Below are positions 47,356 through 58,245 of a stretch of 64,000 nt of DNA, in pieces. This stretch comes from Stropharia rugosoannulata (lineage: Eukaryota; Basidiomycota; Agaricomycetes; Agaricales; Strophariaceae): assembly GCA_028532985.1 (NCBI GenBank), contig JANCIK010000012.1, positions 2,170,001 to 2,234,000 on the forward strand, read 5' to 3'. How positions within the stretch are numbered: the stretch's first letter is position 1; each line of letters begins with the position of its first letter. Position numbers and translations under genes: made by a program. A model generated the notes under the pieces. That model saw only the letters and a program-made list of their open reading frames with translations, made no database searches and had not been told where the DNA came from.

Positions 47356-47973
47356 ATGTCTCCTCCTCGCAGGCCACATTCCCCTCGGGTTCGCTTTTCT
47401 TCAGACATTATTGCCTCTCGTCTGGCTGATGCCATGGCTGATATTAACCAGCATTGCAATCGTAACGTCATAGACTTAGCAGGTCTTGCTCGACTTTTAG
47501 CCCGGGCCTCTTGTTTAATGGTCAGTCACTTTTCTTATTCCTAAGCTTTAAGTGGCCTGATTTTGTCGTAGTCCCGTCTATTTGATGCTGTCGAGTCCTC
47601 TACTCCTACGGACGCCAATTATCCCCTTGCTTTCAACTCGATAACCCGCTATCTTCGAGCATTGTTGCGGCATTATCACCTCCTACGCTATTTCTTGCAT
47701 GATAGGGCGTATTTTTATCCCGCCAACTATCATCGTTTTGCGCGTGTCGGGGTTATGCTTGGCTTTCTCTTTGATCGCGATACCCGGTTAATTGAGGCTG
47801 AGGTTCGGACTTATTATTCTCTCTCAATCTCTCTGCTTACTCTCTCGTGTTTTTAGGACTGGTATTCTGAACGGTGCAAGTATCCGCTAGACCGGCGCGT
47901 CACTTCTCGTGCGCTGACTTTGGAGGAGCAGAACCCATTTTGCCCGTGTGGTTTCTTAGTACACACATTGTAG
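47356..47973 (+). CDS. unknown 170-residue protein, third gene of the spliced cluster
   Basis: Three exons (47356-47520, 47572-47802, 47857-47973), all phase 0, encode 170 residues. It begins MSPPRRPHSPRVRFSSDIIA, a basic N-terminus. Then come helical segments (LARLLARASCLM, ITRYLRALLRHYHLLRYFLH) and an aromatic-rich part (DRAYFYPANYHRFARVGVML). It ends NPFCPCGFLVHTL with two cysteines. It begins only 50 bp after the previous gene. The sequence pattern 'helix, YY/LRYF, DWxxE' loosely echoes the 147-residue neighbour, so the two may be ancient paralogues; this is inference. Function unknown and frame intact. Confidence 0.55.
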
Positions 47974-48345
47974 ATCATCAATTTGTTGATGTCAATCGTG
48001 ATCTGCCCGCTTAATTAAAGATTTAGCGTTTTTGGCTTGGCGTTGGATTTGTTTATGTGTATAGACGAATTAAACCGGTCTAAGTTTTAGCCCGCTTATT
48101 TCTCCTCTCCCCCAAACCAAAAATCGAGTGTCCCACTCGACCCGAATGTGCCCGTGTCATGGCCTAGAATCCATGTGCGTTCGCCCTGAATTAACCCGGC
48201 TAAATGTGTACCCATCTGGCCCTCCTTGCTTTCTTTAATACGAGGAATTTAGCGGATTCTGGCGTGGTGAGAAATGTATAAAAGGCCGCGCCTTCCAACA
48301 TCGAAGAACAGACCAACATTACTTGTCCGTGTCCTCCGTCGCAAC
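47974..48345. other. spacer with cccgg words and promoter-like region
   Basis: Non-coding. Contains several cccgc/cccgg words and a TATA-like gtataaaagg at about 48,277, some 70 bp before the next start codon. That placement suits a core promoter. Confidence 0.5.
48277..48287 (+). promoter_or_regulatory. TATA-like element before fourth cargo gene
   Basis: gtataaaagg lies about 70 bp upstream of the ATG at 48346, in AT-rich sequence. Position and sequence suit a polymerase II TATA box; this has not been tested. Confidence 0.4.
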
Positions 48346-49832
48346 ATGGCTACTTTCGACATCTCTTCCACCCTTGAACGCGTTCAAGCGGGTCTCGCCC
48401 AATACAAGTCCACCCGGCCGTTATTGGGTACCGTCGATGCTATTACGCCCAAGCTCTTAGCCGACCAGTTAGTAGCCCAGGTTGTGCTGATGGTAAGCAA
48501 AATTCCAGCGCTCCTAAATAACCCGTCTCATCACTCCTTATTGTAGCTCCCGTGGGGCGAGGATATGCCGTCCCTACTTGCACATACCGCTGCGTGTGAT
48601 GCGTTGTTATTCTGCCGGGCAGAGTTACTACACATTCACGCGGCTGGTGTGGCGTCTGGTTACGAGCATCCGTCGGAGTTCCACAAGCTTAGCTCGCTTA
48701 CTATCCATATCCACAATCATCGCAAAGGTCAATCCCTCAAAACTCAGCAGCAAAAGATACGTGCAGAAGCAGAAGCCGCTCTGCGCGACCAAGCGAAGCA
48801 GTCCCAGCACGAGGTGAGCCAGTCGTATCTCAATTTTCATTATACCGGGCTAATTTAACCCGGTACAGACCCGTCATCGCAAGGTCAAATCCAAGGCGAC
48901 CGTGGAAGACAGCGACGAAGAAATGGAGCCGGTTATCATCCTGGACGGTAATCCCCGTTCTCTCCAAGGATCCATGCATGCCCCAGCCACCCCGGTATGT
49001 TGTTGGAGTTTTTAGCCCGGTAAAACACTTGTCTTACGGGTTTGGTTACTTAGGATGCGATGGTCGTTGACGATGCCACTGCTACCCCTACTCAAGCGTC
49101 TGTACGTGCTGAGGCTAAGGCTGCGAAGAACACTCCTTCGACGCCTGGGACTCCCTCATCTGTAAGTAGTGGCACCCTTTTCTCTTAGGTGACTTACTAA
49201 CCCTTCTTCTCTACCCGTCTCAGCGTGAACGCAAGGCTGAGGTGCGCTATTTCCCTCTGGCACAGATTAGCGGCCTCAACACTGATACCCCGGCTTACCG
49301 TAAGGTCACCCGTGTTACCAGCAAGTCTGATCGTCCGTCCTCCAAGCGCCCTCGTTCTTCTATGACACCGCGCACTGTAGCAGGCGCTCCCGCTGGTGAA
49401 GGTACTGTGTATTTCCACCATTCTCAAGGGATACCTCGTTGACCCATGTTTACAAAACAGGCGGCCTCGATGGACCCGTCGAGCTGGATGAATGCCTTAT
49501 GCGGGTACGCATCCTTCAATCCCAGGAGAAGCTCGCTATCTCATCCGTCCGTGGCGCACAAAAGGAAAAGGAACTCTTACTTGCCCAGCTCGAAGAACAC
49601 CACTATCACTTGCGCTACAACCTTCGTATGCGCGACTTGGTAGTCGAAAGCCTCCAGAAGTGGCAGGCCAAGCATGAACCCGGTATGTCATTCCCTCACA
49701 ATACCTATCTCTACAATTGACCCGGTATGACTAGATGCGCCTCTTCTCTTCGCTTGACCAGTAGGTCCACAGCGAGATCGTCTGGTGCCCAGTATCTACG
49801 TAGTCAAAAGCCCTTATAGTACCCTCAAGTAG
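48346..49832 (+). CDS. unknown 372-residue protein, fourth gene of the spliced cluster
   Basis: Seven exons (48346-48492, 48547-48813, 48869-48994, 49054-49161, 49224-49401, 49461-49682, 49762-49832) close in frame to 372 residues. The N-terminus (MATFDISSTLERVQAGLAQY) leads into a helical part with a possible metal-binding cluster (LLAHTAACDALLFCRAELLH). A Gln/Ala-rich coiled coil follows (RAEAEAALRDQAKQSQHE). A disordered, acidic and basic middle comes next (SDEEMEPVIILDGNP, SKSDRPSSKRPRSS). A C-terminal coiled coil closes it (RVRILQSQEKLAISSVRGAQ then EKELLLAQLEEHHYHLRYNL). No enzymatic motif is seen. The acidic/basic linker suggests a nuclear or nucleic-acid-associated protein, which is inference. 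It stops about 100 bp from the convergent end of the gypsy pol. Introns contain cccggtaaaa and taccgggctaat words. Confidence 0.6.
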
Positions 49833-49930
49833 TGTTGTTAGACTTCATAAGATAGAAATACGAATAGAATCTCCATGTGTTAAAATCTGGACTCCTTTGA
49901 ACGGAGTTTCAACCTTTTACACCGGGCAAT

Positions 49931-51040
49931 TCAGTCGCCTTCGCTATTCTCAGAGTCGCTCAGATTCCCAGACAAGTCTTCATCAGCCGATGGTTCTGAA
50001 GCGTCCAAGATCCTTTGTAACCCGTCTTTTGAAATGTTTAACCACTCTAATAAATTGTCCGGTAAGTCTATTTTTGACCGGGCAAAATAAGGTAAAACCC
50101 TAAATTGCGCGACTTTGTGACTCCACAGGGCACCGTTTAATTCTGCCACAATGTAGGATCCGCCTGTAGTCCGTCGGATGACAACCATCGGTCCAAGATA
50201 TCGCGGCTTCATTTTCTTGTCTAGGCTAGACTCAATGCCTGTGTTGCGGACTAAAACCAAATTGCCCGGTTTAAAATCAAAGTCTTTTATAACAGCCTTG
50301 TGATCGGCTTCATACTTCAACAACCGGTCTACTTTGGCCTTAGTTATTTTAGCCCGCATTTCATCAATCAGAGTGGCTTGTTTAGCTAGCGCTTGAGCCC
50401 GAAAACCAATTAATTCTGCATCTGTTAGAATCCTACCCGGCAGTTTAACTAACCAGGTAGCTTCAACTATATCCAGAGGTATGGTAGGATGCGCTGCTGT
50501 TACCATAAAGAAGGGTGAACAACCAAGCCGCTTCCTTACTGAAATACGGTCAGCCCACAGCACATGGTATAAGAACCAGAACCACTTCGAGATCTGACCG
50601 CTTGTTGCTTTGTACAACATTTGACGGATATCCCAATGAGGCCTTTCCACTGTCCCATTTGCCCGTGAGTTATATGGAGAAATTCTGATACCCCGGATGC
50701 CATATTTATCAGCTAGCCATTTGACCGCTTTAATAAACAGAGGTCCGTTGTCTGTCACTATCTCTACCATACAACCCCATCTGGTTATAATCTCTTCGAA
50801 GAGCCATTTGCCAATAGTTTCACTGTTTTCATTTTTAATTGCCCGGGCTTCCGGCCACGATGTAAGATTACATCGCCCGTGTACTATGTATTTGCACCCG
50901 TTTGATGGCGGTGACATATTCATGGTATCACAATGCACGACTTGGAAAACGGACGGCGTATGAGTAACGACAGGGGGTATCTGGACCAGTATTTTCTGTC
51001 GCTCTTGACAGAAATGGCAAGTCTTGATATACCACACCAC
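49931..51040 (-). pseudogene. gypsy integrase
   Basis: Same frame as the upstream reverse transcriptase, separated only by one TGA. It begins with the CC half of the zinc finger (KTCHFCQERQ). The D-D-E core is present: VVHCDTMNMS, VTDNGPLFIKAVKW and NSRANGTVERPHWD. The C-terminal DNA-binding part GNLVLVRNTGIESSLDKKMK and RYLGPMVVIRRTTGGSYIVA follows. All three acidic residues are kept. A TGA-free copy would give one polyprotein with the reverse transcriptase. Confidence 0.82.
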
Positions 51041-51043
51041 ATC

Positions 51044-53579
51044 TCACTCTAATTCTGGCCACCAGAATCTACCCGCTAAAAGGTTCTTAGTGGAATAAAC
51101 TCCCCGGTGTCCTAAACTGTCATGCGCTGCCTTCAACATATACATGCGGTCTTTCTTGGCGACCACTAGTCTGTGTTGAGAGTTTTCGCTCCGTCTGTAC
51201 AGCCGTCCCTCTGCGTCTAAGAAGAAATGAGCTGCCCATCTTTTAAAGTTTTTAACCTTTTTAGATGTGTCGCAATAAGCGGGCAGGGTAGTCAAGTCTT
51301 TTAACCAGGTTGTTACGTCCGGTAACTTAGCATCATGATCTATGCCTATTTTTGTTCGTAGGTCCTCGGGGTATGCATCCACAACCGGATCCTCGGTCCG
51401 CTCTGGCAGTAAGTCTCTACTGATTTGGTTTGTAAAGGCTGTCATTGCGGCTACCACTTGTTTATTTTGCCGGGTTGTCTCCTTTTTCAAGAATTCCCTT
51501 AGCTCTTTACAAGTTTCTTGTGCTAGGACTTTGGCAGTTCTAATTTCTGTCTCGAAGTCTTTTACACAAGTAGCTCGCGTATGTAGAAATCCCTTCCTAG
51601 AGTCTATTTGATCTGCAAACTTCTCTATTTCAAATGGAATAGGCCCGTTTGGATCATCTAAGACACATTTAGGAGGTAATTCTTCTGCCTCTTCCTCGAG
51701 ATCTGGGTTAGAATATTCTTCGTCCCCTGGATAATATGGTCTGCGAGATAGCCCGTCTGGTCCAAAAGTTGCTCCTACTTTGTGTACCAGTGTGAACTGG
51801 AACAATTTAATATTGTCAATCCACCGGTTTATAGTAGCATTTGGCATCAGATCTGGATTCTCTAACATTCCCTTTATGTAAGATGCGTCGGTTTCTACTA
51901 CTAATTTTCGTACCCCCAGTAGCCAGTGTCGACAAGCGTACAAGGCTCTCATGAGGCCAAACAATTCTCTCTTAGGTTGAGAGAAGCGGGCTTCTCGTTC
52001 GTTCATAGGTATTGATCCGAATCGTACGTAGTACTTCTTTTTAGGGTCATCTATATCGCGTTGATAAATATAATAGCCTATAGCCATATATGAAGTATCA
52101 ACCGCCAACACTACTTCCCCTTGCCCCTCATAGTCTATGGTTTTTAGGCATTCAACCACGTCTAGACCTTCCTTTATAAGTCGCATGCTTTCTTCTTGTT
52201 CAGCACCCCACTCAAACGGGTTATTGCTCTTGAGTAATTTCGCAATGTGTTGTGCCCGTTTCGCGTAGTTAGGTATAAATATTCGCAATAGTCCCAGCGT
52301 CCCTAAGAATGCTCGTACATCGCTCACATTTTTACAAGTGCCCCAGTTTTTGATGACGGCTAGCTTATCTGGGGACGGTTTTCTTCCATCGTAGGAACAC
52401 AAGTGTCCCACGACAGTGATTTCACTCTCACATACGACGGATTTATGCCCGCTAAACGTTCCCCCGCAATACCTCATTCTCTGAAGTACCCGGTTCACGT
52501 TATTCATATGTTCCCAGACAAACCGCCTAATCCCTGGATTTTCTTTGATAGTTTCATATGACCCGTCAGGTTGTTGGTAGCGTGAGGCGGGACCTCTTAC
52601 TGGTACGTCGTCTATATATGGCATAGTAAATTCTGGTACTTCCTCTTGCAAAATGAAATTAACATCATCATGAAAGATTGGCACTGAGTTTGTCCACCCC
52701 ATAGGCAACGTTACTAGCCTCATGGCTCCAAAAGGCGTTTGAAATGTAGTCAGATCTCTAGATTCTTCTGCGAGAAGTCTCTCGTCGTATCCTACGTATA
52801 AGTCAAACATCCCTCCACAAGCCCGGCCTGAGAAATGTATTGCCAATTCCTCGGTAGCCGGGGGAACCCCAGAGTGTGCGATTGTTACCGCGTTTAGCAG
52901 TTCCAAACTATGTACCACTCTTAGCTTCCCGTTTTTCTTTAGCACGGTGAACCAACGCGTTCTATATGGTGAATTTGATGGTTCTATTATTTTGCTTTCC
53001 AATTTCTCCTTGAGTATCCGACACACCTCGCCTTGTAACCCCGGCGGAATAGGTATGTTCTTGAGCACCCAAGGCTTATGTTCGATAACCGGTATTTCTA
53101 CCGGTGGAAAGTACTCTTCAAGGTACTGGATTTGTAGGTAAAGCGGGCATATCAGCTAGAGGATCTCCCTTGATATCCCGCTTAATCCTATATCTCTCTG
53201 GTAGGTCCTGAAAAACTGGTCTTACTTTCTGTGCGACCGGCTTATATTTCTTTCCTACGTACTGTCCTCGAGTCTTACTAGTATCCCTTCTTTTACCCGC
53301 TAGTTTACCTATGCCCGGTTCTCGTGTAATATCCGTTTTCACCGTTTGTTGAACGTATGATTTTCGGCTACTATACTTCTGACCCATGAACAAGGCAAGC
53401 TTCTCTCTCTCGTTATCTTCAATCGGGCTTTCTTTTCCCGCTACCTCTAAGTAGGCGTTCATTATCCCTCTTTCTGAAAATTTACCCGTCTCAGCTACAG
53501 TGTAACCGAGTACTTGTAAACTCCCCGTCCTGGAATCATATTCCAGCATAACCGCAGTATCTCCTTGATCATCGATCAA
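51044..53579 (-). pseudogene. gypsy linker, reverse transcriptase and RNase H
   Basis: A linker (53118-53579) ends PLADMPALPTNP. The reverse transcriptase resumes after a deletion at YFPPVEIPVIEHKPW, with VLKKNGKLRVVHSLELLNAV, the palm motif TTFQTPFGAMRLVTLPMGWT, and the catalytic YIDDV. RNase H shows LAVDTSYMAIGYYI and VVETDASYIKGML. The segment of about 70 codons that normally lies between LPTxP and YFPPV is gone. At 51044 an in-frame TGA interrupts the H2C2 zinc region (AAHDSLGHRGVYSTKNLLAG ... WPELE*). Confidence 0.8.
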
Positions 53580-54223
53580 CTCCTCGATGCTGGAAAAACT
53601 TGTTCTGCTGCTTGCGCTGCAGTTGGCTTCCTTAGTTCTGCCGGTGATTTTCCTCTGTCAAATGTTGGTACTACTAGCTTATTCCCATTTCTTGGATCCG
53701 TCAGAGTGATGGTTTGATCGCCAGACATTTCATTTTTAATGTTACAGGCGGATACTACCTCAAAAGGGCGACCCAGAAGAACTTTGTAAGGCGGGTCGTT
53801 TATGATGTGGACTTGTAGCAAGTATTTTAACCCGCCAAAATCAAACATCACATTTCTAGCCAAACCTAGAGTCCTTTCTACATGTCCTTGGGTGCTCTGC
53901 ATATTGATGGTTATTTTTGGATTCCAGGATATACCCAATGAGACGGCGACATCTTTGGCCATGGATACTATTTCTGATCCTCCATCTAGTAGTGCTTCCT
54001 CCTGATCCACATTATTAATCTTTGGGTATACGGACCTAACTGGTCTGGCTTCTGTAGCTACCCATCTGATGTCAACAGGCTCATCTGTCTCTGCTAGACT
54101 ATCCAAGTATTGGACTACCGGGGAGCTCCTTGACCCCGAACCACCATGTTCACGGTTTTTTCCCACGCCCACCATAGTGCGGATCCAGGCAAGGTCGTAA
54201 CGCCCCGCAGTGCCCCCGTACAA
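53576..54223 (-). pseudogene. gypsy aspartic protease segment
   Basis: Contains the single-domain retropepsin landmarks: LLDGGSEIVSMAKDVAVSLG, where the usual D-S/T-G active-site triplet is DGG, and the flap/C-terminal strand YKVLLGRPFEVVSACNI. The N-terminal YGGTAGRYDLAW motif is the usual junction with gag in Agaricomycete elements of this type, but gag itself is missing. Probably inactive; whether DGG alone abolishes activity is unclear. Confidence 0.7.
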
Positions 54224-54543
54224 GAGAGACCTAAGGGAAACGTAGTGCCCCTCTGTACCCCTGCGCTCAGCTACGAAGCATTACCGGCAGCTCCCTGACA
54301 TACAGTCTAAACGCGTACGACCTATGATACTACTCATAGGTTGACCCGAGTCATCCCGAAATACCGCGACACTCAAGTATAAGTCCCCGTCTCACGTTAG
54401 ACACCGTTGTACTTATAGTAGAACGACATATAAAACACATGCTCAAAAAGCGCCCACCCCACTACCTAGTCTCCCTGCCGATGCCTATACAGTGCTGCCC
54501 TTAAACGACTTGCCACTGGGGTAAACAACCTTTGTTCGAACAA
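54224..54543. other. junction spacer beyond gypsy pol
   Basis: No coding sequence. The gypsy similarity ends here and composition becomes C-rich, so this probably marks an insertion or rearrangement junction. Confidence 0.4.
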
Positions 54544-55443
54544 CTAAGCCTGTGTGGTGCCCGTCAGCTGAGAAAATACATATCGATAGTATATACTTAC
54601 CAACACTGCCTGCAACTGAATGTCGAACTTTGCCACTACATCGGTAATATGCTGCGCGGCCTGTTCCTCTGTCGATGCGTCGAGTGCCTCGGCACTACTG
54701 CGGACCCGATATAGTCGGCGAGTCGCCGCACGAAGCTCGGCTCTCCTCTCGGCACGCCGCCGAGCCTCGTCCGAGATATATCCCTTGATAGCCGGGAAGT
54801 AGGGCGTCGTTTCCGTAAGCCATGGCCCTAAAGCCCAGTAATACAACCTTCCAAGTAAGCCCAATTTCGCCCAGTCAAGTGGCAAGAGCAGTACCACCCT
54901 CCCTGCCTGAACCTCGCCTGACCCAAAACACTGTGCATCCAACTCCACGGAATAATGCACCCAGTTACGCTCCCTAAGCACGATGCTGCCCAAACGACCA
55001 GCAAACCCCTCCTTATGACGAAATCCCTCCTGCCCCATTGCCTGCGACAGTAATGGGAAAGTGGCCGCCCTCTCCATGCCAACGGCACCAAAGAGGAGCA
55101 CAACATGTGTACCTCCCCCCACACCCTCTAACATAGCCCCTTCGGACAAGTCCTCCGCCTTCAGAGTCACGCCCACCCCAACATGGGTCCTATCCTCGAC
55201 AGATACCACGCCGACTTGGATATACCGTGCTCCATCCCTGCCGCTTCTCTCCTGATATCGTAGCATATCGAGTGGCCGCCTGGCAATTGCAAACGAGTGT
55301 TGTAATGTAGTATAATAGACGTGCTGTATACCCCTAGCGCAAATGAATGACGAATCTCCTGAGCTGCTAGAATGAGAATGAATGTGTATAAGAAATCCCC
55401 CACTATAACAATGCACCAGGCTTAAATACTCCCTGCCACACAC
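54544..55443 (-). CDS. unrecognised 240-299-residue protein
   Basis: One long minus-strand frame, whose likelier start is the ATG at 55266 (MLRYQERSGRDGARYIQVGV). The middle looks globular (GVGGGTHVVLLFGAVGMERA, LLLPLDWAKLGLLGRLYYWA). The C-terminal part is a charged amphipathic helix (DEARRRAERRAELRAATRRL). A 33-nt stretch just before the stop has perfect intron ends (GTAAGT...TTTTCTCAG) and a length divisible by three. So the C-terminus is either ...LQAVLLTGTTQA or contains an 11-residue insert. The first 59 codons probably include untranslated or intronic DNA. No family recognised; it may belong to the neighbouring transposon. Confidence 0.45.
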   Translation of the reverse strand: MCGREYLSLVHCYSGGFLIHIHSHSSSSGDSSFICARGIQHVYYTTLQHSFAIARRPLDMLRYQERSGRDGARYIQVGVVSVEDRTHVGVGVTLKAEDLSEGAMLEGVGGGTHVVLLFGAVGMERAATFPLLSQAMGQEGFRHKEGFAGRLGSIVLRERNWVHYSVELDAQCFGSGEVQAGRVVLLLPLDWAKLGLLGRLYYWALGPWLTETTPYFPAIKGYISDEARRRAERRAELRAATRRLYRVRSSAEALDASTEEQAAQHITDVVAKFDIQLQAVLVSIYYRYVFSQLTGTTQA

Positions 55444-55962
55444 CCTAAACCTACCTGATTCGTGCCACGTTACTATATCCTACTGGCCAAATACAAGACC
55501 CACACTAAGCCCATAAGACCAACCCAAACACCCCCTGCCCCTGCGCCCAGACTCATAGGAAATCTACCACCCTAAACTGCAATACACCCCTGCCCGCCCC
55601 AATCGCTATATAATATACTGACCTTACAAGCTACACGCCATAAAAGGAAAGGCCCCTAAACGCGCCCTTGCATCACGAGACCCACGAGACCCCGTCACAC
55701 ATCACAACGTGGGAAACTGACGTACGGCCTGAAACCGTTAAACATACCACGAACAATGTAACCTCAAACACAAGCGAATGCGTCCAGAACAGCCTAACCC
55801 CCCTCGTTTTCGCCCTACCATCTTGCCTGGACTCGGGCGTGGCCCATGGCGCCCTCAAAGGAACACACTAGCCCCCGAGGCACAACGACCTCCGAACTGT
55901 ACTTAAACGGCGCATACCCCCACATCTAACAACCATACCCCAAACATCCCTCACAATATAAC
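55444..55962. other. C-rich spacer, possible LINE 5' region
   Basis: No gene supported; a minus-strand frame of 61 codons is a composition effect. It ends at the likely start of the LINE ORF1. Confidence 0.4.
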
Positions 55963-57859
55963 ATGGCACACAAACAGGCTACCAAGCAGAACACTGTCGC
56001 AAACCGAAGCCGCCTCCCCGTCGGGACCCCGCTAGGCCCCCAAACCGGCCAAGGTACGTGCATGAGCCACTCGCATCATCACAAAACTGAAATACACCCC
56101 CATTAAACAACAGGCAGCGACGGCATAGCAAATAAGAGCCAGGTTGACGACGACCGTATGGACACGGGACATGAAGACCGACTCCCCCCACCCACGCCCA
56201 TCGTCCTGCAGACCGATGTCCCGTCCCCAGGACAGAAGAGACCCCGGGAATGGGACGCCCCCTCCACCCCCCAACCCTCCAAACGGGCTACACCAGCGCC
56301 CGACCCAACCGAAAGTTCAGAGGCTAATGCCTGGGACTCAGGCGACTCCGACCCCTCTTACATCAGCCAGAGCGCCCTAGTCACTGCCAGGAACTCCGAC
56401 AATGACAACGAGACTGACGACAGGCTCGCGCCGCAGGCGGCCGCGAACGCCCACCCAGCGCAGGTGGGCCACAAGTTCCCAAACTCAGAAGAGGACTACC
56501 AGGAACTTGGCATACCCAACCCCAACCGCCCTGCCATCCTAAACTACCCCCTAGCGGTACACGAAACCCACCGCAAGCATCTGCTTGCCCAGGAACGAAA
56601 GAAGAACCTGGCCGCCCTGGCAAAATCCCCAGCTGCCCCCTTTGCCACAGGCGCCCACGCCAGAACGACGATAACCGATCCGCCCCAGAAGCCACATTAC
56701 GATGCCCAACGCCCCCCAGAAGCCGCGCCCCCACAAGGGAGACAAACACAAGCCCCTCTGCGCCCCCCCACGCCCACAGATGCTGAACTTCTCGACCAGT
56801 GGGCTGACGCCAACCCAAGCAACTACGCCCCCCCTGCGGACATGAACCTCGTCCCCTGCCCAGACGAGGGCTTCCCGCGTATCCATGGCATATCCTCCTT
56901 CGACCTATACGCGCACCTTGATGACGAAACCCGCACCTTCTGGCGTGAATACCCCGACCCCTTCTGCTTCGCCTACATTGCCAATGATAGCAACCGACTC
57001 GACAAATCCATCCAGACTAACAAAATCAGGGACCTAATCTGGACAGCTCTACTCCCCGCAAACCCAGACATACATAGAACCCATTGTCAGCCATGCAACG
57101 CCGCAATTTGCGCGAAACTTCGAACGCCGCCCGATCATCCCATACTTTGTCTCTGGTATATCTGAATTCGAAGTGGCCATCCTCACCCACCGCACCTGCT
57201 GGTCCACCAAAGATGTCACAATCTTCTTTATCCCCAATGGGGAATTCTTCTCGGAATATGCCATGACGCTCGGCGACCTGTCCCTCACCCCTACAGCATC
57301 AAACGACACCCTTGTAAGACGCTCGGTAACTGCGGCCCTCAGTGCCCCGAACCCAGCCATTGCCAGGCTCATACAAACCTCCCGTGATAAACATGACGAC
57401 GACGAGCCAGTCGACTACATCCAACAATCCATGGCCCAGTCTGTACACGTCCAGAACATCACCATTACAGTCGATGGGCACAACATCACCCTTTTCAACG
57501 TATACATCCCCTTCCCGAGCTCCGACCCAGTCGCCTGCGAAGACTTGAAGATGCTTATAAGGAAGCTGAAGATACGATGCGGCAGCGCTGGACACGCCAA
57601 GCATAAAACGATCTTCCACTGTGCCACCTGCCGTGCCATAGATCACCCGACCGGCCTCTGCGCGTACCCGAAGCTGCCAGGATGGCACTCCACTGACGTA
57701 CGAACAACTCGCACCTCCGACCGCAACCGAGCCATGCAGAACAACTCTGCCTTGAGCCGTCAGTTCGCCGAACATGGAACTGCCCAGAACGGTCGCCAAG
57801 GAGGACGCCCAAGTAGAGGACATGCAGGCTCCAGCCGAGGCCGCCACCCTTTCACCTAA
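55963..57859 (+). pseudogene. LINE ORF1, gag-like zinc-knuckle protein
   Basis: A start at 55963 (MAHKQATKQNTVANRSRLPV) and a candidate GT-AG intron (56054-56113) lead in frame to MDTGHEDRLPPPTP at 56158. A long Pro/Ala-rich region follows, then a conserved core: DEGFPRIHGISSFDLYAHLD, and DETRTFWREYPDPF. A frameshift near 57,060-57,100 separates it from EFEVAILTHRTCWSTKDVTI and IFFIPNGEFFSEYAM. The C-terminus has a CCHC knuckle, FHCATCRAIDHPTGLCAYPK. This is the RNA-binding nucleocapsid-like protein of Tad-like LINEs common in Agaricomycetes. Because of the frameshift this copy is inactive. Confidence 0.75.
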
Positions 57860-58245
57860 AGTAAATACTACACCCAGGATATTGTATAAACCCCTAATTA
57901 CCTACACCCATATGTAAATACCCATATGAATATATGATCCCCTTACCACTCATTAAACAACTAAAGACGGCAACTGCCCCTCAACACGAACACAAGCTCC
58001 CTGACTTAACTTACTGACTGGTTACAGGACAGGACGTCAGTGAGCTCACGGATTGCCTTGGAGCACCCCGCTAACGACAGATAGTATCGTGCTGACCAGA
58101 GCTGCCCCAACACACTAGGCAAGCTCACTGGCCACAAATACTACGCCCAGTAGGAGCCGAGGTTACGGCCCCATCCCTAGACCCCGATAAGGCCTGGGGA
58201 CTGTTACAAATTATCCCTACACAGCATACACCCCAAAACACCCCC
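57860..58245. other. spacer between LINE ORF1 and ORF2
   Basis: Non-coding. ORF2 may begin at 58246, but its first conserved residue is at about 58,650. Confidence 0.4.

Larger units (their letters stand above)
49931..54223 (-). mobile_element. degenerate Ty3/gypsy retrotransposon pol region
   Basis: Reading on the minus strand: aspartic protease, linker, reverse transcriptase, RNase H, H2C2 zinc region, integrase and chromodomain-like tail. This is the gypsy order. It is broken by a frame change at about 53,578, an internal deletion and frame change near 53,070-53,118, and an in-frame TGA at 51044-51046. The gag part and 5' LTR are absent; homology stops near 54,223. Confidence 0.88.

Noticed and set aside
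41461..54223. Starship-like giant transposon
   Set aside because: No DUF3435 tyrosine recombinase or other captain-type gene is present, and the pol is clearly Ty3/gypsy.
54544..55443. Idea that the unknown gene is only a shadow of the C-rich LINE 5' region
   Set aside because: Not fully excluded, but the perfect splice signals and charged helix on the minus strand favour a real gene, so it is kept at modest confidence.
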